Of a stretch of DNA of 64,000 nucleotides, positions 33,003 through 42,845 are shown piece by piece. The position numbers were made by a program, and so were the translations under genes. Source of the stretch: Gammaproteobacteria bacterium. Lineage in GTDB: Bacteria > Pseudomonadota > Gammaproteobacteria > Steroidobacterales > Woeseiaceae. Location of the stretch: contig JAHEGH010000004.1 of the NCBI GenBank assembly GCA_024639825.1, forward strand, positions 6,229 through 70,228, given 5' to 3'. How positions within the stretch are numbered: the first letter of the stretch is position 1; the number at the start of each line of letters is the position of its first letter. Below the pieces are notes generated by a model. It searched no databases, was not told where the DNA came from, and saw nothing but the letters and a program-made list of their open reading frames with translations.

Positions 33003-34301
33003 ATGTTAGCGCGTTTCATGCTCATGTTGACGCTCGTTTGCGCGGGCGAAGTTGTATTTCTGCTCCCATTCCATACAACGCGGTTCTTTCGTCCGACGAT
33101 GCTCGAAGCATTCGGGCTGACGAACACACAACTCGGTGACTTCTTCGCAGCTTATGGCGTCATCGCGATGATCGCGTACTTCCCTGGCGGCGCCCTGGCC
33201 GACCGGTTTTCCGCGAGGTCATTGCTAACCGCATCGCTGGTCGCAACCAGTGCCGGCGGTCTGTACATGGCCACCTATCCAGGTTCCCTCGGACTCGCGC
33301 TCCTGTTTGCCTACTGGGGCGCTACCACTATCCTGTTGTTTTGGGCGGCGATGATTCGCGCCACTCGTGAGTGGGGCCGGCCCGACGAACAGGGCAGGGC
33401 GTTCGGCTTACTCGAAGGCGGCCGTGGCCTTGTCGCGGCATTGCTGGCGTCAAGTGGTGTCGTGTTACTCGCGATGTTCATGCCGGATAATCTCGATCAG
33501 CTCAACAACGAAGAGCGGCGGGCCGCGTTCCGTTCGGTCATATTCTTCTATACATTTGTCACGCTGGCCGCCGCAGCTATGACCTGGATTGTTATTCCGC
33601 CGGTCAAGCATATTGGTGACTCAACTCGTGCGCTGTTTCATAACTCCGTTGCGGTTCTGGGACGACCGCTGGTCTGGGCACAGGCCGGCGTCATTATCTG
33701 CGCCTATTGCGGTTACAAGGGATTTGATAACTATTCGTTGTATGCCGTGCAGGTGCTGGGCATGAACGAAGTGGATGCTGCGAAGATCACGGCGTATGCG
33801 ACCTACGTCAGGCCTGTTGCAGCCATTGCAGCAGGGTTCGTCGCCGACCGCTGGGCTGCTGGCAAAACGGTGGGGATCTGCTTCGGCCTGTTGGCGATTT
33901 CCTACGGCGTACTGGCCACGACGGCGCCAACAGGTCCCGGGCTGACAATTATCTATGGCAACCTCCTCGTCAGCGTGTTTGCCGTCTTCATGCTGCGTGG
34001 CGTGTATTTCGCCCTGCTGGAAGAGAACCAGGTGCCCCCGTATCTGACGGGCGCGGTTGCCGGAACCGTGTCCTTTATCGGCTACACGCCGGAAATATTT
34101 TTCGGACCGATCACGGGCCGTATACTTGACGCAAGTCCCGGGCCGGTCGGGCATCAGAATTACTTCCTGTTCCTGACGGTTGTTGCGACAATCGGCATAG
34201 CTGTAGTTGTCTGCCTGCTATGGCTGCAGCGCAATCAATCGGCATCTCATTGGCCGGGCGTTGCTGCGGAAATGGGTGAAAAGTCGCCCGCTCACGACTA
34301 G
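33003..34301 (+). CDS. Major facilitator superfamily transporter
   Basis: A 432-residue protein with about 12 membrane segments and an MFS loop 2-3 motif (GGALADRFSARS). It is predicted to import or export a small molecule; the substrate is not readable. Start ATG 33003 is 36 bases from the divergent M64 gene. DbpA follows after 10 bases. A similar-sized MFS gene lies just beyond DbpA (35702), but the two differ clearly in sequence. Confidence 0.85.
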   Translation: MLARFMLMLTLVCAGEVVFLLPFHTTRFFRPTMLEAFGLTNTQLGDFFAAYGVIAMIAYFPGGALADRFSARSLLTASLVATSAGGLYMATYPGSLGLALLFAYWGATTILLFWAAMIRATREWGRPDEQGRAFGLLEGGRGLVAALLASSGVVLLAMFMPDNLDQLNNEERRAAFRSVIFFYTFVTLAAAAMTWIVIPPVKHIGDSTRALFHNSVAVLGRPLVWAQAGVIICAYCGYKGFDNYSLYAVQVLGMNEVDAAKITAYATYVRPVAAIAAGFVADRWAAGKTVGICFGLLAISYGVLATTAPTGPGLTIIYGNLLVSVFAVFMLRGVYFALLEENQVPPYLTGAVAGTVSFIGYTPEIFFGPITGRILDASPGPVGHQNYFLFLTVVATIGIAVVVCLLWLQRNQSASHWPGVAAEMGEKSPAHD

Positions 34302-34311
34302 GTAACGAATC

Positions 34312-35697
34312 TTGTCTTCCCCCACGAAATTTGACGGTCTCGATCTGAAGCCAGAGTTACTCGGCAACCTGGCCGATCTGGGTTATACCGAGATGACTAT
34401 GGTGCAGGCTGAGGCCCTGCCCTTGTTGCTCGCCGGCGTGGACGTACTGGCCCGCGCGAAAACGGGTAGCGGAAAAACCGCAGCCTTTGGTCTGGGCGTT
34501 CTGAATAAGCTCGACGTGTCGTCGTTCGCCGTTCAGGCACTGGTGCTCTGCCCCACTCGCGAGCTGGCCGATCAGGTCGCCAGAGAAATTCGCCGACTGG
34601 CCCGGGCAATACCGAACATCAAAGTCCTTAGTGTTTGCGGAGGTTCACCGCTGCGCGATCAAACGGCGTCGCTGCAACGTAGCCCTCATATCATTGTCGG
34701 CACACCGGGACGCGTACACAAACACCTGCGCAGCGGCAATATTGATCTCGGTTCGCTCAATGCGCTCGTGCTGGATGAAGCAGATCGAATGCTGGATATG
34801 GGGTTCATGGATGAGCTTGATGCGATCCTTGCCTATGTTCCGGCGAAACGGCAAACGCTTCTATTTAGTGCAACGTATCCAGAGGCGATAGCCGATATCA
34901 GCACAAGAGTGCAGCATGAGCCACGAACGGTTGATGTCACTGATGATGAACAACCCGCGCAGATCACGCAGACATGGTGTTCCGTGACTCGTGAGAATCG
35001 AAACGCGGAGCTTGTGCGAACATTGCGAGCTTGGGGCGGAGAGCTCAACCTCGTATTTTGTAACACCAAGGTGGATTGCGCCGAGGTTGCCAGGCATCTG
35101 CAATCAGAGAAAATTGTTGCGATCGCACTGCACGGCGATCTCGATCAGGCACAAAGAAACCAGGTCCTGGTGCGTTTTTCTAACCGGAGTGCAAGTGTGC
35201 TTGTTGCCACCGATGTTGCTGCCCGTGGACTGGACGTGAAAGATATCGATGCAGTCTTCAATTACGAATTGCCGCCGCAAGCGGAGGTGTATGTGCATCG
35301 CATCGGGAGAACCGGGCGTGCCGGGAAAATGGGCGCTGCGGTAAGTCTCGTTGAAGAACGCGAGATGTGGCGACTGGAAGAAATCGAGAAGTCGCTCCCG
35401 GATGCGGTCATTCAAAAGCGTGGTATTCCCGATGCCAGGCGTGGTGGCGACACGCTCGTACCGTCAATGACCACAATCCAGATCAGCGGCGGGCGAAAAA
35501 ATAAACTCCGCCCCGGGGATTTGGTGGGCGCTTTGACAGCGCAAGGTGGCGTCCCGGGAGACGCAGTTGGCAAGATCGATCTGTTTGATAGTTACGGGTA
35601 TGTTGCTGTGCAGAATGAGCATGTGCCCAAGGCACTTCGGCAGCTAAGTGAGCGGCCAATCAAGGGCAGGAAATACCGCGCGCGGGTAAGAAAATAG
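34312..35697 (+). CDS. dbpA: ATP-dependent RNA helicase DbpA
   Basis: A 461-residue DEAD-box helicase. Motif Q and motif I (AKTGSGKTAAFGLG) lie near residues 45-60, DEAD near 154, SAT near 184, and the GRTGRAG motif VI near 330. The last about 75 residues form the RNA-binding domain that directs DbpA to hairpin 92 of 23S rRNA (TTIQISGGRKNKLRPGDLVG). It works in late 50S assembly. The start is TTG at 34312, which gives a normal DbpA N-terminus; no ATG is near. It lies between two MFS genes with short spacers. Confidence 0.95.
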   Translation: MSSPTKFDGLDLKPELLGNLADLGYTEMTMVQAEALPLLLAGVDVLARAKTGSGKTAAFGLGVLNKLDVSSFAVQALVLCPTRELADQVAREIRRLARAIPNIKVLSVCGGSPLRDQTASLQRSPHIIVGTPGRVHKHLRSGNIDLGSLNALVLDEADRMLDMGFMDELDAILAYVPAKRQTLLFSATYPEAIADISTRVQHEPRTVDVTDDEQPAQITQTWCSVTRENRNAELVRTLRAWGGELNLVFCNTKVDCAEVARHLQSEKIVAIALHGDLDQAQRNQVLVRFSNRSASVLVATDVAARGLDVKDIDAVFNYELPPQAEVYVHRIGRTGRAGKMGAAVSLVEEREMWRLEEIEKSLPDAVIQKRGIPDARRGGDTLVPSMTTIQISGGRKNKLRPGDLVGALTAQGGVPGDAVGKIDLFDSYGYVAVQNEHVPKALRQLSERPIKGRKYRARVRK

Positions 35698-35701
35698 CGG
35701 C

Positions 35702-36913
35702 ATGCTGAAATTCATTGGCAACAATTTCCGGTGGCTGGCCGGCGGTTTCACGCTGACGTATTTTTCAAGTTTTGGGCAGACCTACTTCATTTCCGCATCC
35801 ATTGCCGAATGGCGGTCTGCTTTCGATCTGAGTCACGGCGAGATCGGCCGGCTCTATATGTTCGCGACTTTGGCCAGCGCGCTTTGTCTGCCATTTCTTG
35901 GCCGCCTCGTTGACCTGGTTCCGGCCCACAGGATGATTGCGTTTGTAATGCCGATACTCGCGGGCGCCACATTGATGGCTGGCTATGCACCTTCTGTCAT
36001 AGTCCTTGTAATAGCGATTTTCCTGCTGCGCCTGTTCGGTCAGGGAATGATGACGCATATTGCGCTGACAGCAACGGGGCGTTGGTTTGTCGTTGAACGC
36101 GGTCGAGCTATTTCCCTGGTCGTACTCGGTCACCAGGGCGGCGAGGCAACAATACCGCTCGTCTTCGCGACGATCGCTATCGCTTATGGATATCAAACCG
36201 GGTGGCTGGTGGGCGCAGCTGCCTTGCTGTTGATCGGGTTGCCATTTGCCTTTTGGGCCTACCAACAAGCTCGCGAACCGCACGCACGCGACTCGAAACT
36301 GGTCAAATCTCCGCGTCACGTCCGTAGCTGGACGCGACGGGAAGTAATGCGTGATCCCACTTTCTGGGTGCTGCTGACCGGCGTGCTTGCGCCGCCTTTT
36401 ATTGGCACGACAATTTTCTATCACCAGAATTACATGACTGCACTGCATAACTGGCCGCCACAATTGTTCGCGCTATCGTTGCTTGTGATGTCGTTGACAA
36501 CCATCGGCTGTGCGTTGATTACTGGTGCGCTGGTCGACCGCTTCGGTACGCCGTCCATACTGCCGTACGCCCTCCTGCCACTGTCACTTTCCTGTTTTGC
36601 ACTTGCCTTCAGTGGGCCACCTGTCACCTTATTTGTTGTGATGGTCCTTCTCGGAATCAGCTACGGAATATCCGCGACCTTGTTTGGCTCTTTATGGCCC
36701 GAAATTTACGGGACAGCCTATCTTGGGTCGGTTCGTGCGGTCACCGTTTCGGCCGGAGTATTCGCGACTGCTGCCGGGCCGGGGTTGACAGGAACGCTGA
36801 TTGATTGGGGTATCGAGCTGCCGACGCAGATGATCTACCTTGGCAGCTATTGCCTGTTGGCCGCTGCGGCGCTGTCGATGGCGTCAATGACGCTGCGCAG
36901 GCGCTTCCCTTAA
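35702..36913 (+). CDS. Major facilitator superfamily transporter
   Basis: A 403-residue, 12-segment MFS protein. It has the GRLVD loop motif near residue 66 and a basic central loop (SPRHVRSWTRREVMRDPTFW), as in oxalate/formate-type or monocarboxylate-like MFS carriers. The substrate is unknown. It starts four bases after the dbpA stop and probably shares its transcript. Confidence 0.85.
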   Translation: MLKFIGNNFRWLAGGFTLTYFSSFGQTYFISASIAEWRSAFDLSHGEIGRLYMFATLASALCLPFLGRLVDLVPAHRMIAFVMPILAGATLMAGYAPSVIVLVIAIFLLRLFGQGMMTHIALTATGRWFVVERGRAISLVVLGHQGGEATIPLVFATIAIAYGYQTGWLVGAAALLLIGLPFAFWAYQQAREPHARDSKLVKSPRHVRSWTRREVMRDPTFWVLLTGVLAPPFIGTTIFYHQNYMTALHNWPPQLFALSLLVMSLTTIGCALITGALVDRFGTPSILPYALLPLSLSCFALAFSGPPVTLFVVMVLLGISYGISATLFGSLWPEIYGTAYLGSVRAVTVSAGVFATAAGPGLTGTLIDWGIELPTQMIYLGSYCLLAAAALSMASMTLRRRFP

Positions 36914-37030
36914 CGGTTTTCCACAAGTCCGATGTGATTCTGAGCATCTTCTGCTGACGATTGTCAGCACACGGTCGCCCAGGTGCTAAGATATTCATTC
37001 ACCCACCAGGACCTCAGCTTCAATATAAGA

Positions 37031-38560
37031 ATGAACGACTCACAGTCTCGTACCCCGCGGTGGTTGTATTGTCTGATTTTTCCGCTTCTGCTTGCGGCGG
37101 GTTGCGCTTCGCTCGAGGGTATCGAGCAGGTGCCGGAGTACACTGCTCCGCCAGCACACTCCGAAATCTGGGATGCTATCGACGCCACGGCAGCCGAGGA
37201 CTGGCATGTGCTGCTCAACGATGGCCCCACGGCGCTTGACTGGCGGCTGCGGGCGATCGATAGCGCATCTGACAGCATCGATTTCCAGACGTTTCTCTGG
37301 TTCTTCGACACGGCAGGCGCGATGGTGCTGGACCATATCGTTCGGGCAGCCGATCGAGGCGTAACGGTACGGATTCTCGTCGACGATACGTTTCTGGTCC
37401 ACGAAGGCGAACTGCTTCTGGCACTCGCTGAGCACCCGAACATCGAGTATCGCGTCTTCAACCCCTTTAAGCGGCGCTCCGGCGGGTTTGGAACGCGACA
37501 GTTGTTAAACCTGGCGGAATTCCGTCGGCTCGACCATCGCATGCACAACAAAGCGATGGTGGTCGACAACCAGGTCGCGATCGTTGGTGGTCGAAATATC
37601 GCGGATGAGTACTTTGGTCTGGACGATACGGCTAATTTCCGTGATCTTGAGCTGCTGCTTGGCGGCAAGGTCGTTCAGGAAGTCAGCGTTGCCTTCGACA
37701 ACTACTGGAACGATCGCTGGTCGTTCCCCATTGAAATGCTCTCCCATAAGAAGGCATCCGCGGAGCAGCTCGCTGATGCGCGACGCACGAGCGATTTGTC
37801 GCAGCATCTGCACACTGAAGAGTCGTCTGAAGACCTCATTGCAAAGTGGCTCGACGCAGTTGAGGGTGCAGACACAGGCGAGGCAATCCTCTATGTGGAC
37901 GAACCTCCCAAAGACAATCCAAAGAACCGGGAAGAAGCGCCCATTCAGGTAGCGAATGAGCTTGTCAGTATCTTCGACGGCGCAAAGTCGGAGATTGTAA
38001 TCGTCTCGGCCTACCTGATACCGACTCCCCGTCTTGAGGGGGCAGTCGAGCGTGCTCTCGATCGAGGGGTCCGCGTGCGGATACTCACGAATTCAATAGG
38101 TTCGAACAACCATCTCTCCGCGCACAGCGCGTACCGGAATCACATCGACACGCTGCTCGAGAGCGGGGCGGAACTCCACGAGGTTCGCACGGATGCTCGT
38201 GATCGGGACAGGTATATGTTGACGCCGATCGGTCGCAAGATGCTGGCCCTGCATGCCAAAGCGCTAATTATCGACCATGACAAGGTGTTCGTCGGCAGCG
38301 CCAATCTCGATCCAAGATCATTGCGCATCAACACAGAAATGGGGTTTCTTGTCGTCAGTGATCAGTTCAACCAGAAACTGCGCAAGGCACTGGAAGATGA
38401 CTTCTCAGCCGCGAACGCGTGGCGCCTGACATTGCAGGAAGACGGTAGCGTCTTCTGGGTAGCCGACGACCACACGCTTGAGTCCCAGCCCGCGACATCT
38501 TTTATGCAGCGCATCGAAGACTGGTTTTTCTCGCACATGCCGATTGAAGGCGAGCTTTAG
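37031..38560 (+). CDS. Phospholipase D family lipoprotein, cardiolipin-synthase-C-like
   Basis: About 509 residues from ATG 37031, which begins MNDSQSRTPRWLYCLIFPLL and reaches the lipobox LAAGC; the frame is open to 36983 but that would spoil the signal. Two HKD motifs are complete: HRMHNKAMVVDNQ (first half) and LHAKALIIDHDK (second half), each followed by a GG/GS.N motif. This layout matches ClsC, which joins two phospholipids to cardiolipin, but other PLD enzymes share it. As a lipoprotein it would act at the periplasmic side of a membrane. It converges on the nuclease gene 11 bases away. Confidence 0.85.
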   Translation: MNDSQSRTPRWLYCLIFPLLLAAGCASLEGIEQVPEYTAPPAHSEIWDAIDATAAEDWHVLLNDGPTALDWRLRAIDSASDSIDFQTFLWFFDTAGAMVLDHIVRAADRGVTVRILVDDTFLVHEGELLLALAEHPNIEYRVFNPFKRRSGGFGTRQLLNLAEFRRLDHRMHNKAMVVDNQVAIVGGRNIADEYFGLDDTANFRDLELLLGGKVVQEVSVAFDNYWNDRWSFPIEMLSHKKASAEQLADARRTSDLSQHLHTEESSEDLIAKWLDAVEGADTGEAILYVDEPPKDNPKNREEAPIQVANELVSIFDGAKSEIVIVSAYLIPTPRLEGAVERALDRGVRVRILTNSIGSNNHLSAHSAYRNHIDTLLESGAELHEVRTDARDRDRYMLTPIGRKMLALHAKALIIDHDKVFVGSANLDPRSLRINTEMGFLVVSDQFNQKLRKALEDDFSAANAWRLTLQEDGSVFWVADDHTLESQPATSFMQRIEDWFFSHMPIEGEL

Positions 38561-38571
38561 CGCAGTAATCC

Positions 38572-40434
38572 CTAGTTCGTCAGGTCGATGCCAACTACAA
38601 CCGGGTCGTGGTCTGATGCCCTGTAAGGCGTAGCGCCGTCAAACAGGTTCGGGTCGCGACCGTTCTCAAGGTTGTAGTCGAGCAGTCGTGGCTCGTCGGC
38701 GTTGATGTGCCATTCCAGTGTCTCGACAACCTGCGGCGCAAGGCTCGTAGACACGAGGGCATGATCCAACGCGCCGGACTGGGCGTCGAATGTAAACGAG
38801 TAGGGGTCCGTTCGGGACTCCAGCAGGTTGGTAAACCCGGCGCTGGCAAACGTGGTCAGAGGGTCTTCCTCAACATAGGCATTCAAGTCGCCAATAATCA
38901 GAACGTCACTATCTCCACTTCCGGTCGGGTCGGTAGCCAGCCAGTCGGCCAGGGCGGCGGCTGCATTGGTCCGTGTGATATTGCAGTTGCCCTGACCGTC
39001 CCCAAGATTCGGGTCGCCATCGGCATCGCACGATGAACCCTTCGACTTGAGATGGTTCACGGCTACCGTCAGTACTGCCCCGGATGCATCAAGCGCGAAA
39101 GACTGGGCAAGCGCAGGACGGTTACGTGCGTCATTGAAGCGTGAGTCGACACTGCGGTCGAGCAGGGCGAAATCACCCACCGTCGATACGCGCGAGCTGC
39201 GGTAAATGAAACCGGTTTTTATGACGTCGTTATGGATCGTGCCCGTATCAACCCAGGTGTACTCTGAGGTGCCGGTGCGTGCGTTCATGGCATCGACCAG
39301 TGTTCTCAGCGAATCGCTTGCGTTATTTTCAAGCTCCATCACGCCGATGATGTCCGCATCCAGCATGGTTAGCGCGGTGACGGTCTTTTCAAGTTGTCGC
39401 GCAAACTCGGCGTTACTGTCTGCACCCCTGCACGACTGGTTACTTAGCGGCCCGCAACTGGATTGTCCGCCATCGATTGTCGTAAAGAAGTTGAGCACGT
39501 TAAAACTTGCCACTCGAACCGCGCCGCCGATCGCCGGCGCGCCCGGTCGTGGATTAACTGCCGTGAATCGCGGGTCGACGGTCGGCATCAGGCGCCAGGT
39601 TTCGTCGCCGCTGCCGCCGCTGCCGCGAGAGTAGCGTAGTACGCCAATGACTCCATCCAGCGTGTCGCCGGAGCGGATTGAGTAATTCGGGGCGGCGCCT
39701 GCGTCCAGGTAGTGAATCGCAGCGGGGTTCTGCATACGCAGGCCGTCGTCCAGAATGATAGAGCGGCGCGCGTTCATCACTTCATGTGCCGTATATCCAG
39801 CGACATCGGGCGTACTGCTATTCGTGAACTGCATGAGCCGGCCGCCCTGCGACAGTATGACTGTGCCAAAGCGTCCAAGATTGTGGTGCCCGCTCACGGT
39901 CAGCGTCCCGATAAGCTCAACGAGCATGCCCTCATAGCGTTCGAGATCGGCGATGGGGTCGCCGTCACTATTGGTCGTGGTTGCATTGAAGGGCAGGCTG
40001 AGGGGGCGCGGAACAACCGCCCCGGCTCCGACGACCCGAACAGAGGTCGCATTGATCTGCGTCTCGCCAAAGTGCTCCGCGACCGTACCTGTTACTTCAA
40101 CGACGTCGCCGGCATCAATATCGGTGGCCGGGTTAGTGCCGTCGAATACAAAGACACCGTCGGAAGTCTGGAGGTCTGTGTCGGGTGGACCATCCTGAAT
40201 ATAGAAGCCGCCGAGGTTCCTGCGCTCGTCCGTGTCGTTTTCCTGGAAGTCACCAGTGACGATTCCGGTTACGGTAACCGTCTGGCCTTCCATAGGGCTG
40301 GTGACACCGGCACCCTGAATCTCACTGATCATCGTCGAGGCAGGTGGCGGATTGGGTGATGCGGCTGAAGTGCTGCCATCGCCGCCGCAGGCGGCGGCGA
40401 GGCACAGCCCTGCTATAAGGGTCAGAATTCGCAT
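38572..40434 (-). CDS. ExeM/NucH family extracellular endonuclease
   Basis: A 620-residue protein with a lipobox (LAAAC, residues about 12-16), then a Gly/Ser/Pro linker. An OB-fold nucleic-acid binding domain (about residues 38-135, ISEIQGAG...GQTVTVTGIVTGDF) follows, and the endonuclease/exonuclease/phosphatase domain occupies the second half (VASFNVLNFF, DIIGVMELEN, HLKSKG, IGDLNAY, ASDHDPV). It degrades DNA, likely extracellular DNA for nutrients or biofilm turnover. It is the only nuclease in the window and is encoded convergent to the PLD gene. Confidence 0.92.
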   Translation of the reverse strand: MRILTLIAGLCLAAACGGDGSTSAASPNPPPASTMISEIQGAGVTSPMEGQTVTVTGIVTGDFQENDTDERRNLGGFYIQDGPPDTDLQTSDGVFVFDGTNPATDIDAGDVVEVTGTVAEHFGETQINATSVRVVGAGAVVPRPLSLPFNATTTNSDGDPIADLERYEGMLVELIGTLTVSGHHNLGRFGTVILSQGGRLMQFTNSSTPDVAGYTAHEVMNARRSIILDDGLRMQNPAAIHYLDAGAAPNYSIRSGDTLDGVIGVLRYSRGSGGSGDETWRLMPTVDPRFTAVNPRPGAPAIGGAVRVASFNVLNFFTTIDGGQSSCGPLSNQSCRGADSNAEFARQLEKTVTALTMLDADIIGVMELENNASDSLRTLVDAMNARTGTSEYTWVDTGTIHNDVIKTGFIYRSSRVSTVGDFALLDRSVDSRFNDARNRPALAQSFALDASGAVLTVAVNHLKSKGSSCDADGDPNLGDGQGNCNITRTNAAAALADWLATDPTGSGDSDVLIIGDLNAYVEEDPLTTFASAGFTNLLESRTDPYSFTFDAQSGALDHALVSTSLAPQVVETLEWHINADEPRLLDYNLENGRDPNLFDGATPYRASDHDPVVVGIDLTN

Positions 40435-40457
40435 GGCGTTATTCTAACCCATTGCGT

Positions 40458-41156
40458 TCAACTCATATTGAACAACAGCAGCTCGGCATCGTCGTTTGCC
40501 GTGACGTTAATCGCCGATTCACCGCGAATTTGCATACCGTCTCCGGCAGCAAGCGTCTCGCCATTCACGTCGACGCTTCCCGATACGATCTGCACGAAGA
40601 CGCGTCGGTCTGCAACGCCGTCGAGCATGACCTTCCTGTCCTTTTCGACAATGCTGGCGTAGAGATCGACATCCTGGTGGATGGTGACCGAACCCTCTCT
40701 GCCGTCGCGCGAACCAACCAGGCGCAGGCGATTGAGCTTTTCTTCGCGGGTGAACAGCGTCTGCTCATAGCCTGGCGTAAGGTTCTTTTCTTCCGGGAAA
40801 ATCCAGATCTGCAGCAGGTGGAGTTCGTCTTCCTTGGAATGGTTGAACTCGCTGTGCAGCACGCCCGTGCCCGCCGTCATGCGCTGCACTTCTCCGGCCC
40901 TGATAACAGTGCCGTTGCCCATGCTGTCTTTGTGTTCGATGGCTCCGCTGATGATGTAGGTCACGATCTCCATGTCGTTGTGCGGATGCGTCGCGAATCC
41001 CTGTCCGGGAGCAATACGGTCCTCGTTGATTACACGAACTTTGCCAAAGTGCACGCGCTCGGGGTTGTAATATTCGGCGAACGAAAACGTGTGTTTCGCC
41101 CGCAGCCAGCCATGATCAGCACTACCACGATCGTCTGAACGAATAATGTCCAGCAT
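40458..41156 (-). CDS. Pirin family protein (YhhW-like bicupin)
   Basis: A 232-residue bicupin. The N-terminal cupin has HPHNDMEIVTYI and the metal His/Glu set (HSEFNHS), as in YhhW/pirin proteins, some of which oxidise quercetin. In bacteria pirins often act with redox enzymes. It has a strong ribosome site (GGAAGGAG) and lies 17 bases downstream of azoR on the same strand, so azoR-pirin is probably one operon controlled by the divergent LysR gene. Confidence 0.9.
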   Translation of the reverse strand: MLDIIRSDDRGSADHGWLRAKHTFSFAEYYNPERVHFGKVRVINEDRIAPGQGFATHPHNDMEIVTYIISGAIEHKDSMGNGTVIRAGEVQRMTAGTGVLHSEFNHSKEDELHLLQIWIFPEEKNLTPGYEQTLFTREEKLNRLRLVGSRDGREGSVTIHQDVDLYASIVEKDRKVMLDGVADRRVFVQIVSGSVDVNGETLAAGDGMQIRGESAINVTANDDAELLLFNMS

Positions 41157-41173
41157 GATTGTCTCCTTCCAGC

Positions 41174-41797
41174 TCAGGCCGCTCTTGACGCCAGGTGTAT
41201 CAATTCCGCAATGCGGGCACGTGCGCTATCGAGTGCCTCATCGTTACCACGATCGGCGCCCTGAGCCCCGATGATCTCGACATCGGTGATGCCCACAAAG
41301 CCAAGAGCATGACGCAGGTAGGGCGTCGCGAAGTCAACCGGGCTGCCGACAGGTACACCACCGGAGGGCACGACAGCGTAGACTTTCTTGTCTCTGAGCA
41401 GCCCGACAGGACCATTTTCAGTGTATTCAAATGTCAGCCGAGCGCGAGCGATCATATCGATCCACGCTTTCAGAACAGCAGGAACCGAGAAATTGTAGAT
41501 CGGTGCGCCAATGACAATGATGTCGGCCGCCTGTAGTTCGGCAACAAGGTCATCTGACCGGGACAGGATCTGCCGGTGCGTGTTCGTTCGATCCTCATCT
41601 GGCGTGAAGTTCGCGCCAACCCAGTCTTCGTCAATGAAGGGCAGGCCATTTGCCAGGTCGCGTTGCGTCACTTCGACATTGCCATGGCGGTCCTCAAGGG
41701 CAGCGATCAGGTCGGCGGTGAGAGCGCGACTGATAGAGCCGGTACTGCGTGCACTTGCCTGCACTTCGAGGATCTTGAGTGGCGTTGCTTTGGTCAT
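41174..41797 (-). CDS. azoR: FMN-dependent NADH-azoreductase
   Basis: 207 residues from ATG 41797, which begins MTKATPLKILEVQASARSTGS. The frame is open to 42091, but that stretch runs over the LysR gene. The flavodoxin-like fold shows the FMN phosphate loop (SARSTGSIS), the IIVIGAPIYNFSVPAVLKAWIDM segment and the DVEIIGAQG end. AzoR reduces azo dyes and quinones with NADH and protects against thiol stress. It is divergent from a LysR regulator; the two share a 112-base region with an inverted repeat. Confidence 0.93.
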   Translation of the reverse strand: MTKATPLKILEVQASARSTGSISRALTADLIAALEDRHGNVEVTQRDLANGLPFIDEDWVGANFTPDEDRTNTHRQILSRSDDLVAELQAADIIVIGAPIYNFSVPAVLKAWIDMIARARLTFEYTENGPVGLLRDKKVYAVVPSGGVPVGSPVDFATPYLRHALGFVGITDVEIIGAQGADRGNDEALDSARARIAELIHLASRAA

Positions 41798-41879
41798 GGG
41801 GATTGTCTCCAGAATTGTCGGTTTTGGTACGTTGGGGACAGTCTCGCTGTTGACTAATATAAGATAAATACAGTTTTTT

Positions 41880-41893
41880 GAACAAGATTGTTC
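41880..41893. promoter_or_regulatory. Inverted repeat in the azoR-lysR intergenic region
   Basis: GAACAA (41880-41885) and TTGTTC (41888-41893) form a perfect 6-bp inverted repeat with a 2-base centre, 16 bases before the lysR ATG. LysR proteins bind such sites in the shared region of a divergent pair; the assignment is inference. Confidence 0.4.
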
Positions 41894-41909
41894 TAGAATA
41901 AGCAACAAT

Positions 41910-42845
41910 ATGGATAAATTCGAGGATTTACAGGCGTTTGTGGCCGTTGTCGAGACTGGCAGCTTTACGGCGGCCGCTGATCGCCTCGATACGGCCAAGT
42001 CAGCCGTGAGCCGGCGCGTGTCGGCACTGGAAGAGCGCCTGGGCGTGCAATTGCTGAGGCGCACGACCCGTGTGCTTAACCTGACGGACACCGGGCAAAG
42101 TTTCTATGAGCACAGCTCACGCATTCTTGCAGACCTCGACGAAGCCGAGGCCGCTGTCCAGCAGGAGCACGGCGAGCTGCGAGGGACGCTGCGAGTGGCG
42201 TTACCCCTCTCGTTCGGCGTGCGTCATATGTGCAAGCCGATCGCGGCGTTCTGCAAACGGCATCCGAGGCTGAAGTTCGATCTCGACCTGAACGATCGGC
42301 GCATCGACCTCGTGGAAGAGGGTATCGATGTTGCTGTTCGCATCGGGCATCTAAAAGACTCCTCACTTATCGCGCGTAAGCTATTCGACTCAAGAACCGT
42401 GGTTGCCGCGTCGCCGCACTACCTCAATACGCACGGCACGCCACGGTCACCCGAGGAGCTCGGCGACCACGACTGCCTGGTGTACTCCAATCTCGCCGAA
42501 CCGGACCGGTGGTCCTGGATGGACGAGCGGGGCAATAAAAAGGTCGTCGAGGTCAGGACAGCCATGCGCGCGTCCAGCGGCGATTTCCTGTCGAATGCAG
42601 CCGCACATGGCCTGGGCATCATCATCCAACCTGCTTTTCTTGCCGCCGAAGCCATTCGCCATGGCAACCTGGTTCCGATTCTTGCGGACATCGAGTGGCC
42701 GACATCGCCGGCCTATGCTGTGTACCCGCCGACGCGCCACCTCTCCTATCGAGTGCGGGCATTTATCGATTTCCTGGTCGAGCGCTTTGCCGGAACGCCT
42801 CAGTGGGATCGCGATTGCGACGAGCTCAACGCCAGGCAGACCTGA
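41910..42845 (+). CDS. LysR-family transcriptional regulator
   Basis: A 311-residue protein with a textbook LysR helix-turn-helix at residues 1-60 (FVAVVETGSFTAAADRLDTAKSAVSRRVSALEE) and a periplasmic-binding-like effector domain. The sequence resembles CrgA/DmlR-like regulators of redox and aromatic responses. It is divergent from azoR and pirin, which it probably controls with a quinone-like ligand (inference). Its 3' end overlaps the convergent lysoplasmalogenase gene by 46 bases, an unusually long convergent overlap. Confidence 0.92.
   Translation: MDKFEDLQAFVAVVETGSFTAAADRLDTAKSAVSRRVSALEERLGVQLLRRTTRVLNLTDTGQSFYEHSSRILADLDEAEAAVQQEHGELRGTLRVALPLSFGVRHMCKPIAAFCKRHPRLKFDLDLNDRRIDLVEEGIDVAVRIGHLKDSSLIARKLFDSRTVVAASPHYLNTHGTPRSPEELGDHDCLVYSNLAEPDRWSWMDERGNKKVVEVRTAMRASSGDFLSNAAAHGLGIIIQPAFLAAEAIRHGNLVPILADIEWPTSPAYAVYPPTRHLSYRVRAFIDFLVERFAGTPQWDRDCDELNARQT

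Noticed and set aside
40452-41138. 228-codon plus-strand frame opposite the pirin gene
   Set aside because: Complementary shadow of the pirin gene, which has strong cupin motifs and a good ribosome site.
41798-42091. N-terminal extension of the azoR frame
   Set aside because: It runs through the divergent lysR gene and the shared control region; family members start at the ATG at 41797.
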